A DNA stretch of 64,000 nt from Parelaphostrongylus tenuis (GCA_019055375.1 JAHQIW010005980.1:1-64000); one strand, 5' to 3'; positions 24,040 to 35,384 are shown, counted from the first letter of the stretch. Notes: a model not told the origin generated them from the sequence alone. Numbers and translations are program-made.

Positions 24040-25457
24040 TCCTGATAGGAGGGAACAAATGAAAGACCGTTCTCATTCGCTGAAGAGGAACTTTTCATAG
24101 TGTCACAGTAGTGTTAATAGATACTGGAAAGGTGAGACTTGAGGCTGCAGCCCCACGTCTCCGGTTTTTCAAAACACCCTCTCATAGCGCTGTAGCATTC
24201 AGATCAAAAATTCTGTTTCACGCTCGCCTTTCTCCTTCATTCTCACCACACCTATAATTCGCTGGAAGCCGAAGAGCATTTCAATATGTAGAGAAACTTT
24301 CGTGGGATCTAAGTCGATCGCTCCACAGAGTTTTTATTCCAGCGTAAGCGAGATAAGAGAAAAAACACGTGGTTCAATGAAACATGATTTTATTCCCAAG
24401 ACCGACTGTCTATTAACCTTTCTTATTATTTGAGCCAACTTGTCATGTGGTCTGGTAAGGGCTCTTGTACAGCCCGATACACGTGTTTCATCCTTATAGA
24501 CTCGTCAGTCGGGCAGAACTCGTCGTCTTTCGATATTTTTATAGTCAGTTCTCTCGGGAACTCTACTCCCCTACAAAGAGTCATCAAAGACGAACGTTTT
24601 ACACTCTATGTCAAGCGAATTTTCACCTAACACAGAGTCTTTTCGCACTCGATTGCTCCTTGGCTGGTGTATATTAACCTCGGCATGCTCAATATAATTC
24701 CCGATTCTTCTTTAAGCCAAACACGAGGTGTTACATTAGAGTTTATTTGACAGCTAAGACGTTTCGGCAGTTCGCCTTCTTTAGAGCCAACTATTCTCCT
24801 CCAAAGGTTCCCATCCAAATTTGTGATCACAATGATATTCCTTCGCAGCGCACTTCTTCAGCATAGCAAACTTCTACGAAGCAAGCAAGACAAGCTGTAC
24901 GCTATGCTGAAGAAGTGCGAGGCGAAGGAATATTATTGTGATCAGTATTTGGATGGGAACCTATGGAGGAGAATAGTTGGCTCTAAAGAAGGCGGACTGC
25001 CGAAACGTCAGCTGTCAAATAAACTTTAATGTAACACCTTGTGTTTGGCTTAAAGAAGAAAATCAGGAATTATATTGAAGCATGCCGAGGTTAATAGACA
25101 GTCGGTCTTGGAATAACATTATGTTTCATGAAACCACGTGTTTTTTCTCTTATCTCGCTTATGCTGGACAAAAAACTCTATAGAACGATCGACAAAGATA
25201 CCACGAAAGTTTTTCTACACGTTGAAATGCTTTTCGGCTTCCAGCGAATCATGCGGGTGAGAAAAATGAAGGAAAAAGGCCAGTGTGTAACATAATTTTT
25301 GATCTAGATGCTACAGCGCTATGAGAGGGTGTTTTGAAAAGCCGGCGACGTGGGGTTGTAGCCTCAAGTCTCAGCTTTCCAATATCTACTAACACTCCTA
25401 TGAAAAGTTCCTCTCCAGCGAATGAGATCGATTTTTCGTCTGTTCCCCTATAATCAG
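24040..25457. mobile_element. FB2 foldback element, copy 4 (1.4-kb palindrome)
   Basis: The outer arms match over several hundred bases. GACCGACTGTCTATTAACC on the left is mirrored by GGTTAATAGACAGTCGGTC on the right; so are ACACGTGGTTCAATGAAAC, GAAGCCGAAGAGCATTTCAA and the FB2 ends (CATTCGCTGAAGAGGAACTT). Inner arms continue through GACGTTTCGGCAGTTCGCC to an apex near 24,875, with CACTTCTTCAGCATAGC facing GCTATGCTGAAGAAGTG. The left arm is interrupted by a 253-base insertion. Only the outer 150-200 bases are shared with copies 1-3. No protein is encoded. Confidence 0.85.
24419..24671. mobile_element. 253-bp insertion in the FB2 left arm, flanked by TATTAACC
   Basis: The right arm of the palindrome has no counterpart for this segment, so it must have inserted after the palindrome formed. 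TATTAACC at 24,411-24,418 and at 24,672-24,679 flanks it, an 8-base target-site duplication as produced by hAT-like elements. I see no strong terminal inverted repeat. It contains ATACACGTGTTTC and ACTCGTCAGT, the core words shared by the FB1-related repeats. Confidence 0.7.
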
Positions 25458-25885
25458 AATAAAAACCAAAAATGTCACATCGAACGGCATTTACCGCTGA
25501 AAATGCACTAATAAGAACATAAGATTATATCATAAAGTAGAACTCACACTATCGAACTCACTCATACTGCGGCTGACTTTCCTGAAAAATCCAGTAATTC
25601 TCTTCAAGTTCTATGACAAATTTCCGACGCAAATGAGAAAAAAAAGTGTTATATGTGAGAAGAAAAAGGCAGAATAACAAGAAAGATTGGGCTACGAGCT
25701 ACCTTTTTATTCAAGGGTCTTTTACAGATAAAAAGACAGCGTCAAATACTCTCTATTTTTGATTTTACATGCTGACGTTCACTGAAAATCGGCCACAAGA
25801 TTTGTCAAGCGGGTAACTAGACAAGGAAGAAATTGAGAAAATGGAAGAACATAACATGTAGATCAGGAGTGAATTTCGGTACATA
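25458..25885. other. Gene-free stretch
   Basis: I see no repeat family, coding signal or regulatory motif here beyond ordinary AT-rich sequence. Confidence 0.4.
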
Positions 25886-26440
25886 GGAGCCTCAAAGTGC
25901 GCGAAAACCCCGAGTTTGAACGTAAAGCAGATTAGGCGTCCCGAGAGCATCCAGTTAGACCTAAGAGGAGCCCAGACGTTCCAGGAAGTCCCAGCTGGGA
26001 CGATAGGGAATTTCAGAGGTCCCAGAGGGTCTCTCGTTGAACGTAAGATGAGCCCAGATGTCCTAGATCCCAAAATGAATGTAGGAGTAGTCCAGACGAC
26101 CCGAGGGTTCCCAGTACAAACGAAAGAGAAGATTAGACTTCCAGGAAGGTTCTCAGTATAAACTTTAGGGGCTATTAAATACTTCAGGTCCCAGTGGGGC
26201 TAAAGAGGAGGTTCGGCCACCCCGGAAAGTCCCCCGTACGGACGAAGGCGGAGTCCAGACGTCCCAGAAAGTCCCCGTAGGAGCATAAGAAGAGTCGGGA
26301 CATCCCAGAAGGTCCCCATTATGAACATAACAGGAGCCAAGACGTCCCGGTAGGTCACAAAAGGGGCGAGAGAGGAGCTCCCACGACTCAGGTCTTCACC
26401 GCGGAAGTGAGAGGATCTTGGATGTCTCAGAGGAAACCGC
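25886..26440. repeat. Degenerate 41-bp minisatellite, about 11 units
   Basis: Successive units of about 38-42 bases follow the pattern GAACGTAAGAGGAGTC, then CAGACGTCCCAGAAG, then GTCCCCAGTA. The clearest run is about 25,918 to 26,365, with CCAGACGTTCCAGGAAG, CCAGATGTCC, CCAGACGACCC and CCAGACGTCCCAGAAAG at regular spacing. Both edges decay gradually. Units differ by 15-35 per cent, so the array is old or drifting. Frames through it are not convincing protein. Confidence 0.8.
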
Positions 26441-26585
26441 CGTGTTGGCGAGATCGGTCCTTTAGACTGACCCTCAAGACCGACTGCGATTAGAGCGCGA
26501 TTTTTCGATACGGGCGTTGAATTTCCAAAGATTTGACGTACCCAAGAGTACTTTGATAATACGCAGTTATGATTTCCTATAAGGA

Positions 26586-26673
26586 GGGCGCCGTGACCGA
26601 GTGGTTGTGATGCTCGTCGCGGTGCGCGTGGGGGCCAGCCGGCTCACTCCCAAATTTCTCCGGCAATCAACCT
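26586..26673 (+). mobile_element. SINE-B tRNA-like head, fragment
   Basis: GGGCGCCGTGACCGAGTGG followed by TTGTGATGCTCGTCG is the start of the family also seen at 30.4 kb (minus) and 32.85 kb. It looks like the 5' half of a Leu/Ser-type tRNA (GCCG, NCCGAGTGG). TTTCTCCGGCAATCAAC corresponds to TTCTCTCCGGCGGTCAAC in the 32.9-kb copy. The RTE coding remnant begins immediately after it. Confidence 0.55.
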
Positions 26674-27272
26674 AGCTCCAGAGTTGAGCAGGAGGAAACG
26701 AGCGGCCCGGGGAACGTTTAAGAGCATCGAAGATGTAGTGAAGAGGACAAAGATCATCCGACTCCGTGCCCACCTTTTCGACTCGACGATTGCCGCTGCC
26801 CTAACGTATGTAGCAGAAACCTGGTCGCTACGTAAGCAGGATGAAAGATCAATTGGCGTTATCGAACGCGCAGTCAAAAGGCCGATGTAGGAGAATCCCG
26901 TATCTCGCAAATGAGACAAAGGATCCGAACTTCCGACCTACGTCAACGATCGAAAATCAGAGACGCCGTTCTACACGCCAGGAGATCGAAAATAAGGTGG
27001 TCCGGACACGTGATGCGCTTCAACGACAACCGATGGACGCGAGCCGTTACTGACTGGATTCCTCGGGACGTCAAGCGCTCTACAGGAAGATTACCAACCC
27101 GATGATCCGATTTCTCCACGAAAGGCATAGAAGAAAGATATGATGCTCAGCGAATCCCTAGAGCGAGAAGGACTCACTAGGCTACTCTTGTACGCGATAG
27201 GGAAAAAATGGAAGTGTTTACTGGTGCCCAGTCACTTGACGATCAACGGGACGACAGGTGTGATACGGATGA
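26674..27272 (+). pseudogene. RTE-type non-LTR retrotransposon, 3' end of the reverse-transcriptase ORF
   Basis: The translation reads ELSRRKRAARGTFKSIEDVV, then RLRAHLFDS and WSLRKQDERSIGVIERAVKR in one frame to about 26,885. After a frame change it continues through IRTSDLRQRSKIRDAV, SKIRWSGHVMRFNDNRWTRA and DWIPRDVKRSTGRLPTR. A stop at 27,103-27,105 (TGA where the family has Trp) follows, then SDFSTK, ERYDA and THWATLVRDREKW to about 27,215. This is the conserved C-terminus of RTE-1-like elements of nematodes, with one frameshift and at least one stop. The endonuclease and catalytic RT parts are absent, as expected for a 5'-truncated copy. The retroelement end lies near 27,270. Confidence 0.85.
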
Positions 27273-28416
27273 TATGTAAATATAATAGTTGTTATAAAGT
27301 GGGACAATAACAACAATAGTACAATTGTAGTAATATATTAATACATTCAATGCGTCCCCACGCTGGATTAGAGGAACAGCGGGGCCGGAGCAGACCGTCC
27401 AGCGTTGGCACGCTGGGGTCAGAGATGCAGAGGAGGTGGGTACCACGGTCACAAAAGGGTTTACAAATCTCACAGGCACCATTCGTCCATAAAAAAATCC
27501 CATTTTATCTCTCTCTCTCCCAAATCGAATTCATTCCAATTCTCTACACAAGCCACCGTACAGTTTCAAATAAACCCATTCTACTCGCTTATAGAGAGCG
27601 CACGATTGAAGAGAGATATCTATGCGTGTCCGTTTCACTATATATTTTCCATGAAATCAGAAGGACGTGGGGCTCACTCGGTTTCTTTAGTTTTTCGTCC
27701 TACTGTTGAGATCATTGAACAAAAGGGAAAAAAATCCTTGGGCCAGAAAAATGGATGGATTTGTTGGTGCATTCAAAAGGCGCTTGGTTGACGCGTAGAA
27801 CTTCAGTGTCCATGTGGGCGAAGTTTGTAAACGCCTTTCAAACAAACTATTCAATCCTTATCTGATGTACTTCTTGTACAAGCATCCTCACCCCCGCTAT
27901 CTGATCAACCTTTATTCAGACCAAGCAGCTCGTAGACCGTCTTATCTGATGATGTACTCATCCGTATGTATCGTTCCTTGCTTCAAAACAAGAGCAATAT
28001 TACATCGTCATGGCTGATGTTAACTTTCGGAAAGCTCCTCTTAGGCATCAACCCTTTCGGTACCGTGTAGACTGTATACGTACCACTGATCGCCGTGCCG
28101 CGTCTCGGTTACTAGGGCTTACTGTAATAGGTGCACTCTCCGGTCCAGATCTGGCACTTATTTAACAGAATAACCTGATTTTTCTAATTTTTATTCTACA
28201 TGTCTGACTATTCGTACAACATCTACGTTCAGAAGTTTATATTTTGAAAAGAGTATACACTCATTAGCAGCATACAATTCATAGCGACCCACCAGTATGC
28301 ACAAACATTTTCGCAAAAGAAAAAAGAAGGAAAAAATCTATTCGTGTGGTTTTTCGTTGATTGCGGATTCTATAGGTCAAAGAATAAAACGCTGGGCGTC
28401 GCGAGTAGTACTTATA
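27273..28416. other. Gene-free stretch
   Basis: Two overlapping open frames of about 120 codons occur at 27,350-27,791, but they share the same bases, show no domain and lack a coherent splice context. I do not support a gene here. Confidence 0.35.
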
Positions 28417-28932
28417 GACAGGCGAACACTGACTGGACATGGCCCTTTGAAACTTTCCCGGGATTGATCCAGTCTGCTGATGACACTTGATATTACATTA
28501 TATTGTTTTAGGCGAGGTCTCAAAAACATAGAAAGGTACAGGTCCAATAATTTCGACTGATAAGCTAGATTCCAATAAAGGGCAGAAATCAAACCCCTAT
28601 CTTACCCTTTCTTCGAGAAGGGGAGGGGCGTGTGGCTAACCTATTGCACTACCTGGGCTTCTGTACTGCTATCACTCTTTCTACGATACAAAATATCGAC
28701 CTGTGCAGAATGATGGCAAAATAGGAGCGCAATGAGTTAGCACGTGCCCGCGGAAAAGATGAGATGCGGGTTCGATTCCCGTTCGAGGTTCAGTGCTTTG
28801 CGTATCATTCAACATTATTTAATCTTTTCATCAATTTGCATTCATTATTAACTATTACGGATGAGTTACATTCCAATCAATCCTCATGCTTATTTCAAGG
28901 TACCTTGTCCAGTCAATGTCGTTTGTCCGGAA
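28417..28932. mobile_element. Foldback with two tRNA-like units inside
   Basis: The outer arms match in inverted orientation: CGAACACTGACTGGACA at 28,423-28,439 against TGTCCAGTCAATGTCGTTTG near 28,905, and CCCTTTGAAA against TTTCAAGGTA. Inside, a minus-strand tRNA-like half (GGTAGTGCAATAGGTTAGCC) at about 28,624-28,690 faces a + strand unit at 28,708-28,792. The latter has GGAGCGCAATGAGTTAGC and a perfect B box in GCGGGTTCGATTCCCG. The layout is that of the 23.7-kb SINE-C palindrome with longer flanks. Confidence 0.65.
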
Positions 28933-30118
28933 ATAAACACAATGTTATCTACAAGCTTAGGAATCCTTAGCCCTTCGTGGACCGCCGTCGATGGGTAGGC
29001 GGCGTCGCGTCGCCGCTCGCGCGGCAGTCGGCGCGATTGATCTTGAACCTCAGCGTACCTAATATTCTCCCTTATTTCCATTGCGGTCTGCGGCAATACA
29101 AATTCGCGGAAAAGGTAACGCCGCAATTCCATCATGTGAGATTTGACGTCATTCGGCGAGCACCGCGAAACGCTGCACTCGGTCCCTAAAGGGTTAACAC
29201 TTTACTGACGAGTCATATATGACACACGTTGTTGGCAATCCATTAAGCCTTATAGAGAGAGCTTTGTGCCATGCTACTGTAATCAGTCCATGGATCATCT
29301 AATATAATCCTAGCGGACTTCGGCCATAAAGAACCTCTATGGGGAGTTTTTTTTTCATCTAGATTATTCGGTTGGCTTCCGTGGCCATGCGCGTGTCCAA
29401 AGACTTCGCATTTCTGCCCCAATTGGAAGCCACCGACAACAGTTACTTCTCATTGCAAGACCCGCAGCTAAGTTTTGGAATGATTCGCGCGTGATCTGCG
29501 CCGGCGTTCTGACTGCTGTTTCTCTGCATTATGTGTGCAAATGTGGTGTCAACATCAAGCAACAGCACTCAATACGCCGTCGCACACCGCACGTGAATCA
29601 TTTGAACACTTGGCTGCAGGTCTTGCAATGAAAAGCAGCCGTAGTCGGCGTCCACTCAGAGCAGAAGAGGTGGAGTTTTTGGACACGCCCTTGGGTCCAC
29701 GGAAGTCAACCGGCGGAAAAGTTTGTCGGCTTGGTGTAATTGCACACTAAGTCTTGAAAAATACGGATATTTCGTCGCCGCGGTACGGTAATAATGTAAT
29801 TTTATGTGGGAACTTGTGTGGGCGTCTTCGTTGTCTGTATGAGGGCGGGGGCAGATGCACTGTCCACTCATTAATCCGTTCCTTTTGCAAGGCGTGGTCT
29901 TTTAGATTCGCTTTTCGTTTACTTGTTTATTTGTTTGTTTGTTTATTTTTTGTTTACTGACTTGTTTATTTGTTTGTTTACGCCACCTGTCATCACAATT
30001 CACTACGGATTTGAGCGCTTCTTGTATTCAAATTGTTTTCTCGTATTTATCCTCCATGAAGCTCGTCGCATATCTCATCTTTCGGTCGCTGCTTGAAGAC
30101 TGCTCTTTCTCCCTAAAA
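28933..30118. other. Gene-free stretch with a TTTG/TTTA microsatellite
   Basis: A degenerate tetranucleotide run (TTTG with TTTA) covers about 29,917-29,980. I cannot assign a function to the short open frame at 29,535-29,750. I see nothing else. Confidence 0.4.
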
Positions 30119-30294
30119 ATGTCGTAGAATGCTAGTCGAGACGATTCTCCTTGCAATCTTGGAGGAAGCCAAGCCAAGGCGCCCAAGTGATTGATTAGAA
30201 GAGAGTATCGGGAGAGGGAATCGAGCCAACTCATCGCTTATCAACTCGCTCTCTGATCACTCTATCATTAGCCAATGTGCTACTCCTCCCCTTT
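30119..30294 (-). mobile_element. tRNA-derived SINE (SINE-D), minus strand
   Basis: On the minus strand the head reads AGGAGTAGCACATTGGC (A box) and, about 45 bases later, GGCTCGATTCCC (B box). The tail passes through TTGCAAGGAGAATCGTCTCG. A tail-only fragment with the same words lies at 39,697-39,800. The tail also resembles that of SINE-B (TTGCAAGGAAAGTCGCTC at 30.44 kb), suggesting that different tRNA heads were fused to a common tail, as seen in SINE families that share one LINE partner. Confidence 0.6.
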
Positions 30295-30412
30295 TGTAGA
30301 GCTTTTTTAGACTTTAGATACTTTAGACACTTTATTGATCCGTCTTCACAGTGCTTTTTTTCAGTGTGGATCCAGCACTTCTAGCATTCAATTCGTTATC
30401 TGGTCTTCTTTT

Positions 30413-30582
30413 TTGACGGCGTAGGCAACTGATTGAGCGACTTTCCTTGCAATCTCAGGGAGAACCTGGCTGCGGCGTTCCTCAGGGTGCTGCTGTTGAC
30501 TGCCGAAAAGTGTTGGAAGGCGGGGTTTAGCCCGCGCGTGCACCACGACGAGCATCACAACCACTCGGCGACGGCGCCCCCC
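30413..30582 (-). mobile_element. SINE-B copy, minus strand
   Basis: On the minus strand it starts GGGGCGCCGTCGCCGAGTGG, continues TTGTGATGCTCG and ends in the shared tail TTGCAAGGAAAGTCGC. It is the fullest SINE-B of the three in the window. The head resembles a Leu/Ser-type tRNA 5' half; I see no clear B box, so it may be inactive or derived differently. Confidence 0.6.
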
Positions 30583-32114
30583 TTTGTAAAGCATGCAAGA
30601 TTTTAATTTTATTTCCATCACTTTACACTAATTACTAATCTAAGTACCTTTTCTTATTACTTTTCACGCCCCAACAAATGGTGAAACGCGAGTTCAACTT
30701 CTGCTTGAGGTTCAAATTTTTGTAGATCACTTAACATTATTGTATATATTGTTGTTACTTTTGTACTTTTTATGCTTTCCGTTATCATCAGAATGCGCAT
30801 CCTCTCCAGCAAACATTTCCTACAATCGATCATAGTGAACTTCAATGTCCTTCTTGATGAGTCGTTGCGAGGTTGTCAATAGTAGAATTAATCCAATATC
30901 CCTCCCAGATGGTTTACCCCCTCGTCGTAGCTTGGCGTGTTCCTGGGTGTCGGACTGTGGTGTACAGCGAGGGATTCCCAGCTGGGCCACCAAGCTGAGA
31001 AGGAGTGTTTGCGTTTCCACCCGGAAAGCTCAGCTAAGAGTAAAGCGTACCGGAATGACCGCCGTCTTTATAACTATTCATCGCGAGATGGTAACCTCCG
31101 TCTGATCCACGAGGGCCGGCGACTGCTCTAATATGGTGACGACCTGAGGAAGCCCCTGTTAGGCTTACCTCGAGACCCTTGGGAACGAAACAAATAAACC
31201 AGCATGGTTCTACTCTACTGGGGCTCGCGCTATCAGTAAAGAAGAACCGTCCAAGTATTTAACTAACCAATCAAATATCACCTAATGCAGTAAGATACTT
31301 GCTGACTTCTTGACGTAAGCGCCTTCTGTGAATTTTTGGAAGGTCAGACTCGCAGTCCACTCAGTCAAATACCTCTATTACTTGGCTTTGACGGAGTTTT
31401 ATGTTGGTGAAGAAGTAATCGAGGCTTCAAATTGTGTTAAAACCGCAGTTTATTTGAAATGGCGAACGGCCATAGAATGGTCAACGTCGATTTTTTCTAC
31501 AACATTTTGTGTAGTTTTAAGATGATCAGCTTGAAGAATGCGCTCGACTGATCGTTTTCAACTAACTGCAATCGGTCACAACGTTCGTCATCTTCGAAGC
31601 TCTCGTCTCTTTCACGAAACTTCTCTGCCACCACTACACTTTACGTTCGTTAGCTATTCGAGAGCGAAATATTTTGTTACCTTGCGTTTTATTGGTGTTA
31701 GTAATGGTTCACATATTTTTTTATTACTTTCTAGTACTCAAAATTACTAGTCAACTTAAGGACAAAGTCCTCAAAGCATTATAAACAAAAAAGCAAAAGT
31801 CAATCATAAGCTCCTTTACAGCTAAAAAATAATAAGTTTGGTTCAGAAAAACTATTACAAAGGATTATCGCAGCCAATTACCCCCCTTCAATCACAAATT
31901 CAAAATCTTCAGTTCAATTAACCTGTGAGTTGCCTGTTCTGCTTTACGACCCGTTTGAAACTCGAACAAGAAAATCGCTCAAATTTACTTTTCGTCTAAC
32001 TTTTCTTTGCATTGCACAGAAGTAATACGTCATTTGCAGCAAAACATAATACGAGAAATGCGCATTAAATGATTAATGACAGGGCCACATTTATCCAAGG
32101 ATATGTCTCAGAAG
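30583..32114. other. Gene-free stretch
   Basis: No family signal is recognised. GACCTGAGGAAGCCCC followed by ACCTCGAGACCC near 31,141-31,178 looks like a repeat terminus but has no partner in this window. Confidence 0.35.
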
Positions 32115-32405
32115 ACCGCATGTGGAGCAGAGGTTAGAGGTGCTCTATGTCGCACACAAGGTCAATGATTCGGTGTCGTGCTCATGGCTTACTAAGCCAT
32201 CCATTCCTACGGGGTTGGTAGATTGGTACCGGACAGGCCTCAGACTTGCCTGGGAGGACAAGCAGCACTGTCTTGGTTTAGCTGGAAGCCACCGCGAGTC
32301 ATTGTAGAGGCCAAGATATGCATTCAGTCCCCTTTAAAGGAGTTAAAAATTAAAAACGAATGCATGGCGCATCTCTCAGGAATTGATCAACGCTAAGAAC
32401 TTCTT
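32115..32405 (+). mobile_element. SINE-A copy 5
   Basis: The head reads CCGCATGTGGAGCAGAGG followed by TTAGAGGTGCTC, and the B-box position has decayed (GATTCGGTGTCG). The body is well matched: GGGTTGGTAGATTGGTACC, GAGTCATTGTAGAGGCC, GATATGCATTCAG and CATGGCGCATCTC. It is an older copy with a damaged internal promoter. Confidence 0.8.
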
Positions 32406-32847
32406 CATATCTCGATATTAGACGGCGCATTTTAGTAATGCATGAACGGCACTTATTTTTGTGCTAAGCAAATGAATAACCTGCGGGTCAAATTGAAATT
32501 TCCGAGCTCTGATTAGGTCGATACAGACGAAACGTAAGAGATTATCATTTCGTTTTAAATGATATTCAGTAGAATCCAGTATAAATGACCTCGCATGTGC
32601 TCGTCAGGAAGGTCACTGAGTTTTTTTCTTCATGCTGAAATAAATGAATAATCTATCCTGGAAATTCCCAATCTTCACATATAGTTTTGTAGTCGGTGAC
32701 GTTTTCGTTTGACTCTTCATGCTCCAATAATCGTAAAGGTTGAACAGAAGTTTTTTGGTGCATTGGTTTTAACATATTCTTAACTGCTCAACATGTTTCA
32801 TAAGAAATTTGTCGTAGTAGCATTGCGATAGCTTAGAATAATCAATA

Positions 32848-33020
32848 GGGGCACCGTGGCCGAATGGTTATGATGTTCGTTGCGGCGCGCTGTGAAGCAG
32901 AGGTCCACCTCCCAATTCTCTCCGGCGGTCAACAATAACGCCCTATCAAAGGCCACAACCTGGCTATCCTCGAGATTGAAAGGAGGCGGGCTCAACCAGT
33001 CTTCTACACCGTTCAAGAAG
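32848..33020 (+). mobile_element. SINE-B copy, plus strand
   Basis: It starts GGGGCACCGTGGCCGAATGG followed by TTATGATGTTCGTTGCGG, matching the heads at 26.59 kb and (minus) 30.58 kb. The body includes TTCTCTCCGGCGGTCAAC and GAGATTGAAAGGAGGCGGG. Compared with the 30.4-kb copy the body differs, so this is either an old copy or a sub-family. Confidence 0.6.
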
Positions 33021-35384
33021 ACGAAAAAAAAACAAATTGAATGCTAGAGGTATTGGGATGCACGCAGTGAAAAAGAAACACTGTGGAGACGGACCAATAA
33101 AATGTCAGATAAAGTATGAAGTGTGAATAATGTATAAAAACAAGCTCTTTATGGAATGAAACTCTGTCTAAGTTTGCTATAAAAGGTACAAGGGACATGT
33201 TTGTGGAAAAGTTTTCCCGAATGTGTAGTAATCCCCATGCACTTTTTTTTGGGTTCGACCAGTCGACTAACTGATTTCCTATGGCCCTCCTTTCATTAGG
33301 GTTTCTAATGTCAACCAACTGAATAAGACTTAACAGCTTTCCAAATCTGTCTCTTCTCTCAACTGGAGAACTAAGGAATGAAATATATAAACGACACTGC
33401 AACTATGATTACATTTCAATTTTACTTGCATTCTTCGTCTCAAAGTCGTCAACAGTCTAATTATTTCTTTCTTCAAAGCCTCTCTGATGATGTAATTATA
33501 GTATGAATGGAAAGAAATTATTTTGTGACTCGCTTTCCTGTGGGCTCCTAGTGTGGTTGGAAGGTACTTGAACTTTTTTTCTTACGCACAATATGTGGAA
33601 ATATTTAGAAAACATGAGACAATTTATGGAACGTTTTAGAGAGGACGTATGAGACACAGATCAATGGATATCTTCATATTCAGTGAATTGTCAATTCTCA
33701 TAATTCAGCCTCTAATCCGCATCTGTTGGGCTTCGGATCGATGCACTTTAGAATTTTTGGCGACAAATAGCATAGCGATTTCGTCAAAAAATTCCCTATA
33801 AATGAGTGTTCAATCAGAAATAATGCCTCATCCATCTACCGTCAGCATTGTTCGAGCAGTGTAATTCATTTTTTCCTACCAATAGGTGATTGTTATTTCA
33901 TTCCCAATTGCATGGTGATTCATAGTCATCGTATGAAAACGGTGGATATTTAAAGCATCGATGTCTGGATGGAGCACACGTAATGATTCCGCCCATCTAC
34001 CACCGAGATGCTCGACATCAGAATTTACCACGAATTATGAATTTTTACAAATAACCCTTTCGACGAGCACTGCCTGTTCCTGTAATTATGGAGAATGTAG
34101 ACAAACACCCAGCTGGTGCTTTCTAATGCTCTGATTTTCCATGCAAACACACAGCTGGTAGCTTTCCTGTGTTCTTATGTTATGACTTTACATCTTAGCA
34201 CCAACTGGTAGCTTTCTTAGTTTCTCAATCAAATTACTGCAGCGTCTCATTAGACAAAACCTCTTCCGTTGGTCCTGCTATAAGCCCAATGCTAACGTAG
34301 AGTCACTGCTACCAACTGCCGTTATCACGCTTGCATCACTCGTTTTAACCTTCTCCTTGTCCATTCACTTTTGCTCGAAATTAACCTGATTAACCCTAAC
34401 CGTGTTCCACTACAACACTAGAGCAAACTGATGCGGTTTCAAAAAACCTGAATTGGGCCTTTGTTTGTGTATATTCGTCCAAGGTGGTAAACATGTGTTA
34501 TAACTGGATGATATAAAGAGTTTTGATGAGTCGTCAGTGGTAGGGTCACTGTATAAGGTTCAATCCTCTATGGTTGCCAGTATCTTCACTCACAGCATCT
34601 ATAAATTACCTCTGTATGAAACTGTTAGTTTGTAGACCCCTGGGTATTTTGTGAACTTCATCGATTCTGAAGAATCTTTGCAGTAATCATTAAGATTCGC
34701 AAACTTGTTGAATCAGTCCAACAGCATATGAACAAGCAATAGCGACCTTAGTCTTTTGATATTGACTTAACTTTACTTTTTTTCAATTATTTTCAAAGTT
34801 TCTTCTCTTTTTCAGTGTCATGGGCAATGATATATGTTTGCTGAATAACAGATGGTTGAATTTTTTTTTGGAAATCTCGTAATTACTTTCTAGAATGTCA
34901 GCATCGATTTTCATCTTCACATGGAAGGCTTCATCGGCCAATGGATTGCTGACTACCTTATTTCGTCATCAATACTTATATCTACGCTGGGAAACTATTC
35001 AAACCTTATTCACGCTTTGCATTCGGAAGTGCTTTCTTGGCTACATGTCTTAATGCCTATGCAATTTTTTATGCTTTGTGAGCATCATATCAGTCTGCCT
35101 AAGTCACTAAATTATGTGATATTAGAAGTATTACAAATCAAGCAGAAGCATCAAATCAGCTTGGAAAAGTGTATAAAAGCTGCGATGTACGCAATAAAGT
35201 AGCCGTTACGGAAATTATTTATTGAATTCTAACAGCAAAATCTGCTAAAATTTTGCCCAAGCTAATTATTCCTTGAGCTTGAAATGCTTGTTGAACACCA
35301 TGGAGGAGGAGTTACAACGAATAAAGTAGCGTGAGCCTCTTTGGGGCTTTCAGAAAATCTACTGGCCAGCTATCGGATTCAGAA
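33021..35384. other. Gene-free stretch with three short direct repeats
   Basis: Three copies of an AACTGGTAGCTTTC-like word at 34,110, 34,152 and 34,202 are the only structure I noticed. The open frame at 34,921-35,202 has no recognisable domain. Confidence 0.4.

Noticed and set aside
16780..25457. CRISPR-like or structured array
   Set aside because: Repeats here are long, inverted and diverged, with no constant-length repeat/spacer pattern, and the host is a eukaryote.
27350..27791. Protein-coding gene of about 120 residues
   Set aside because: Two overlapping frames of similar length, no domain and no splice support, next to a dead RTE element.
34921..35202. 93-codon open frame beginning MEGFIGQWIADY
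   Set aside because: Isolated, no motif, no splice sites in suitable phase and no neighbouring exons.
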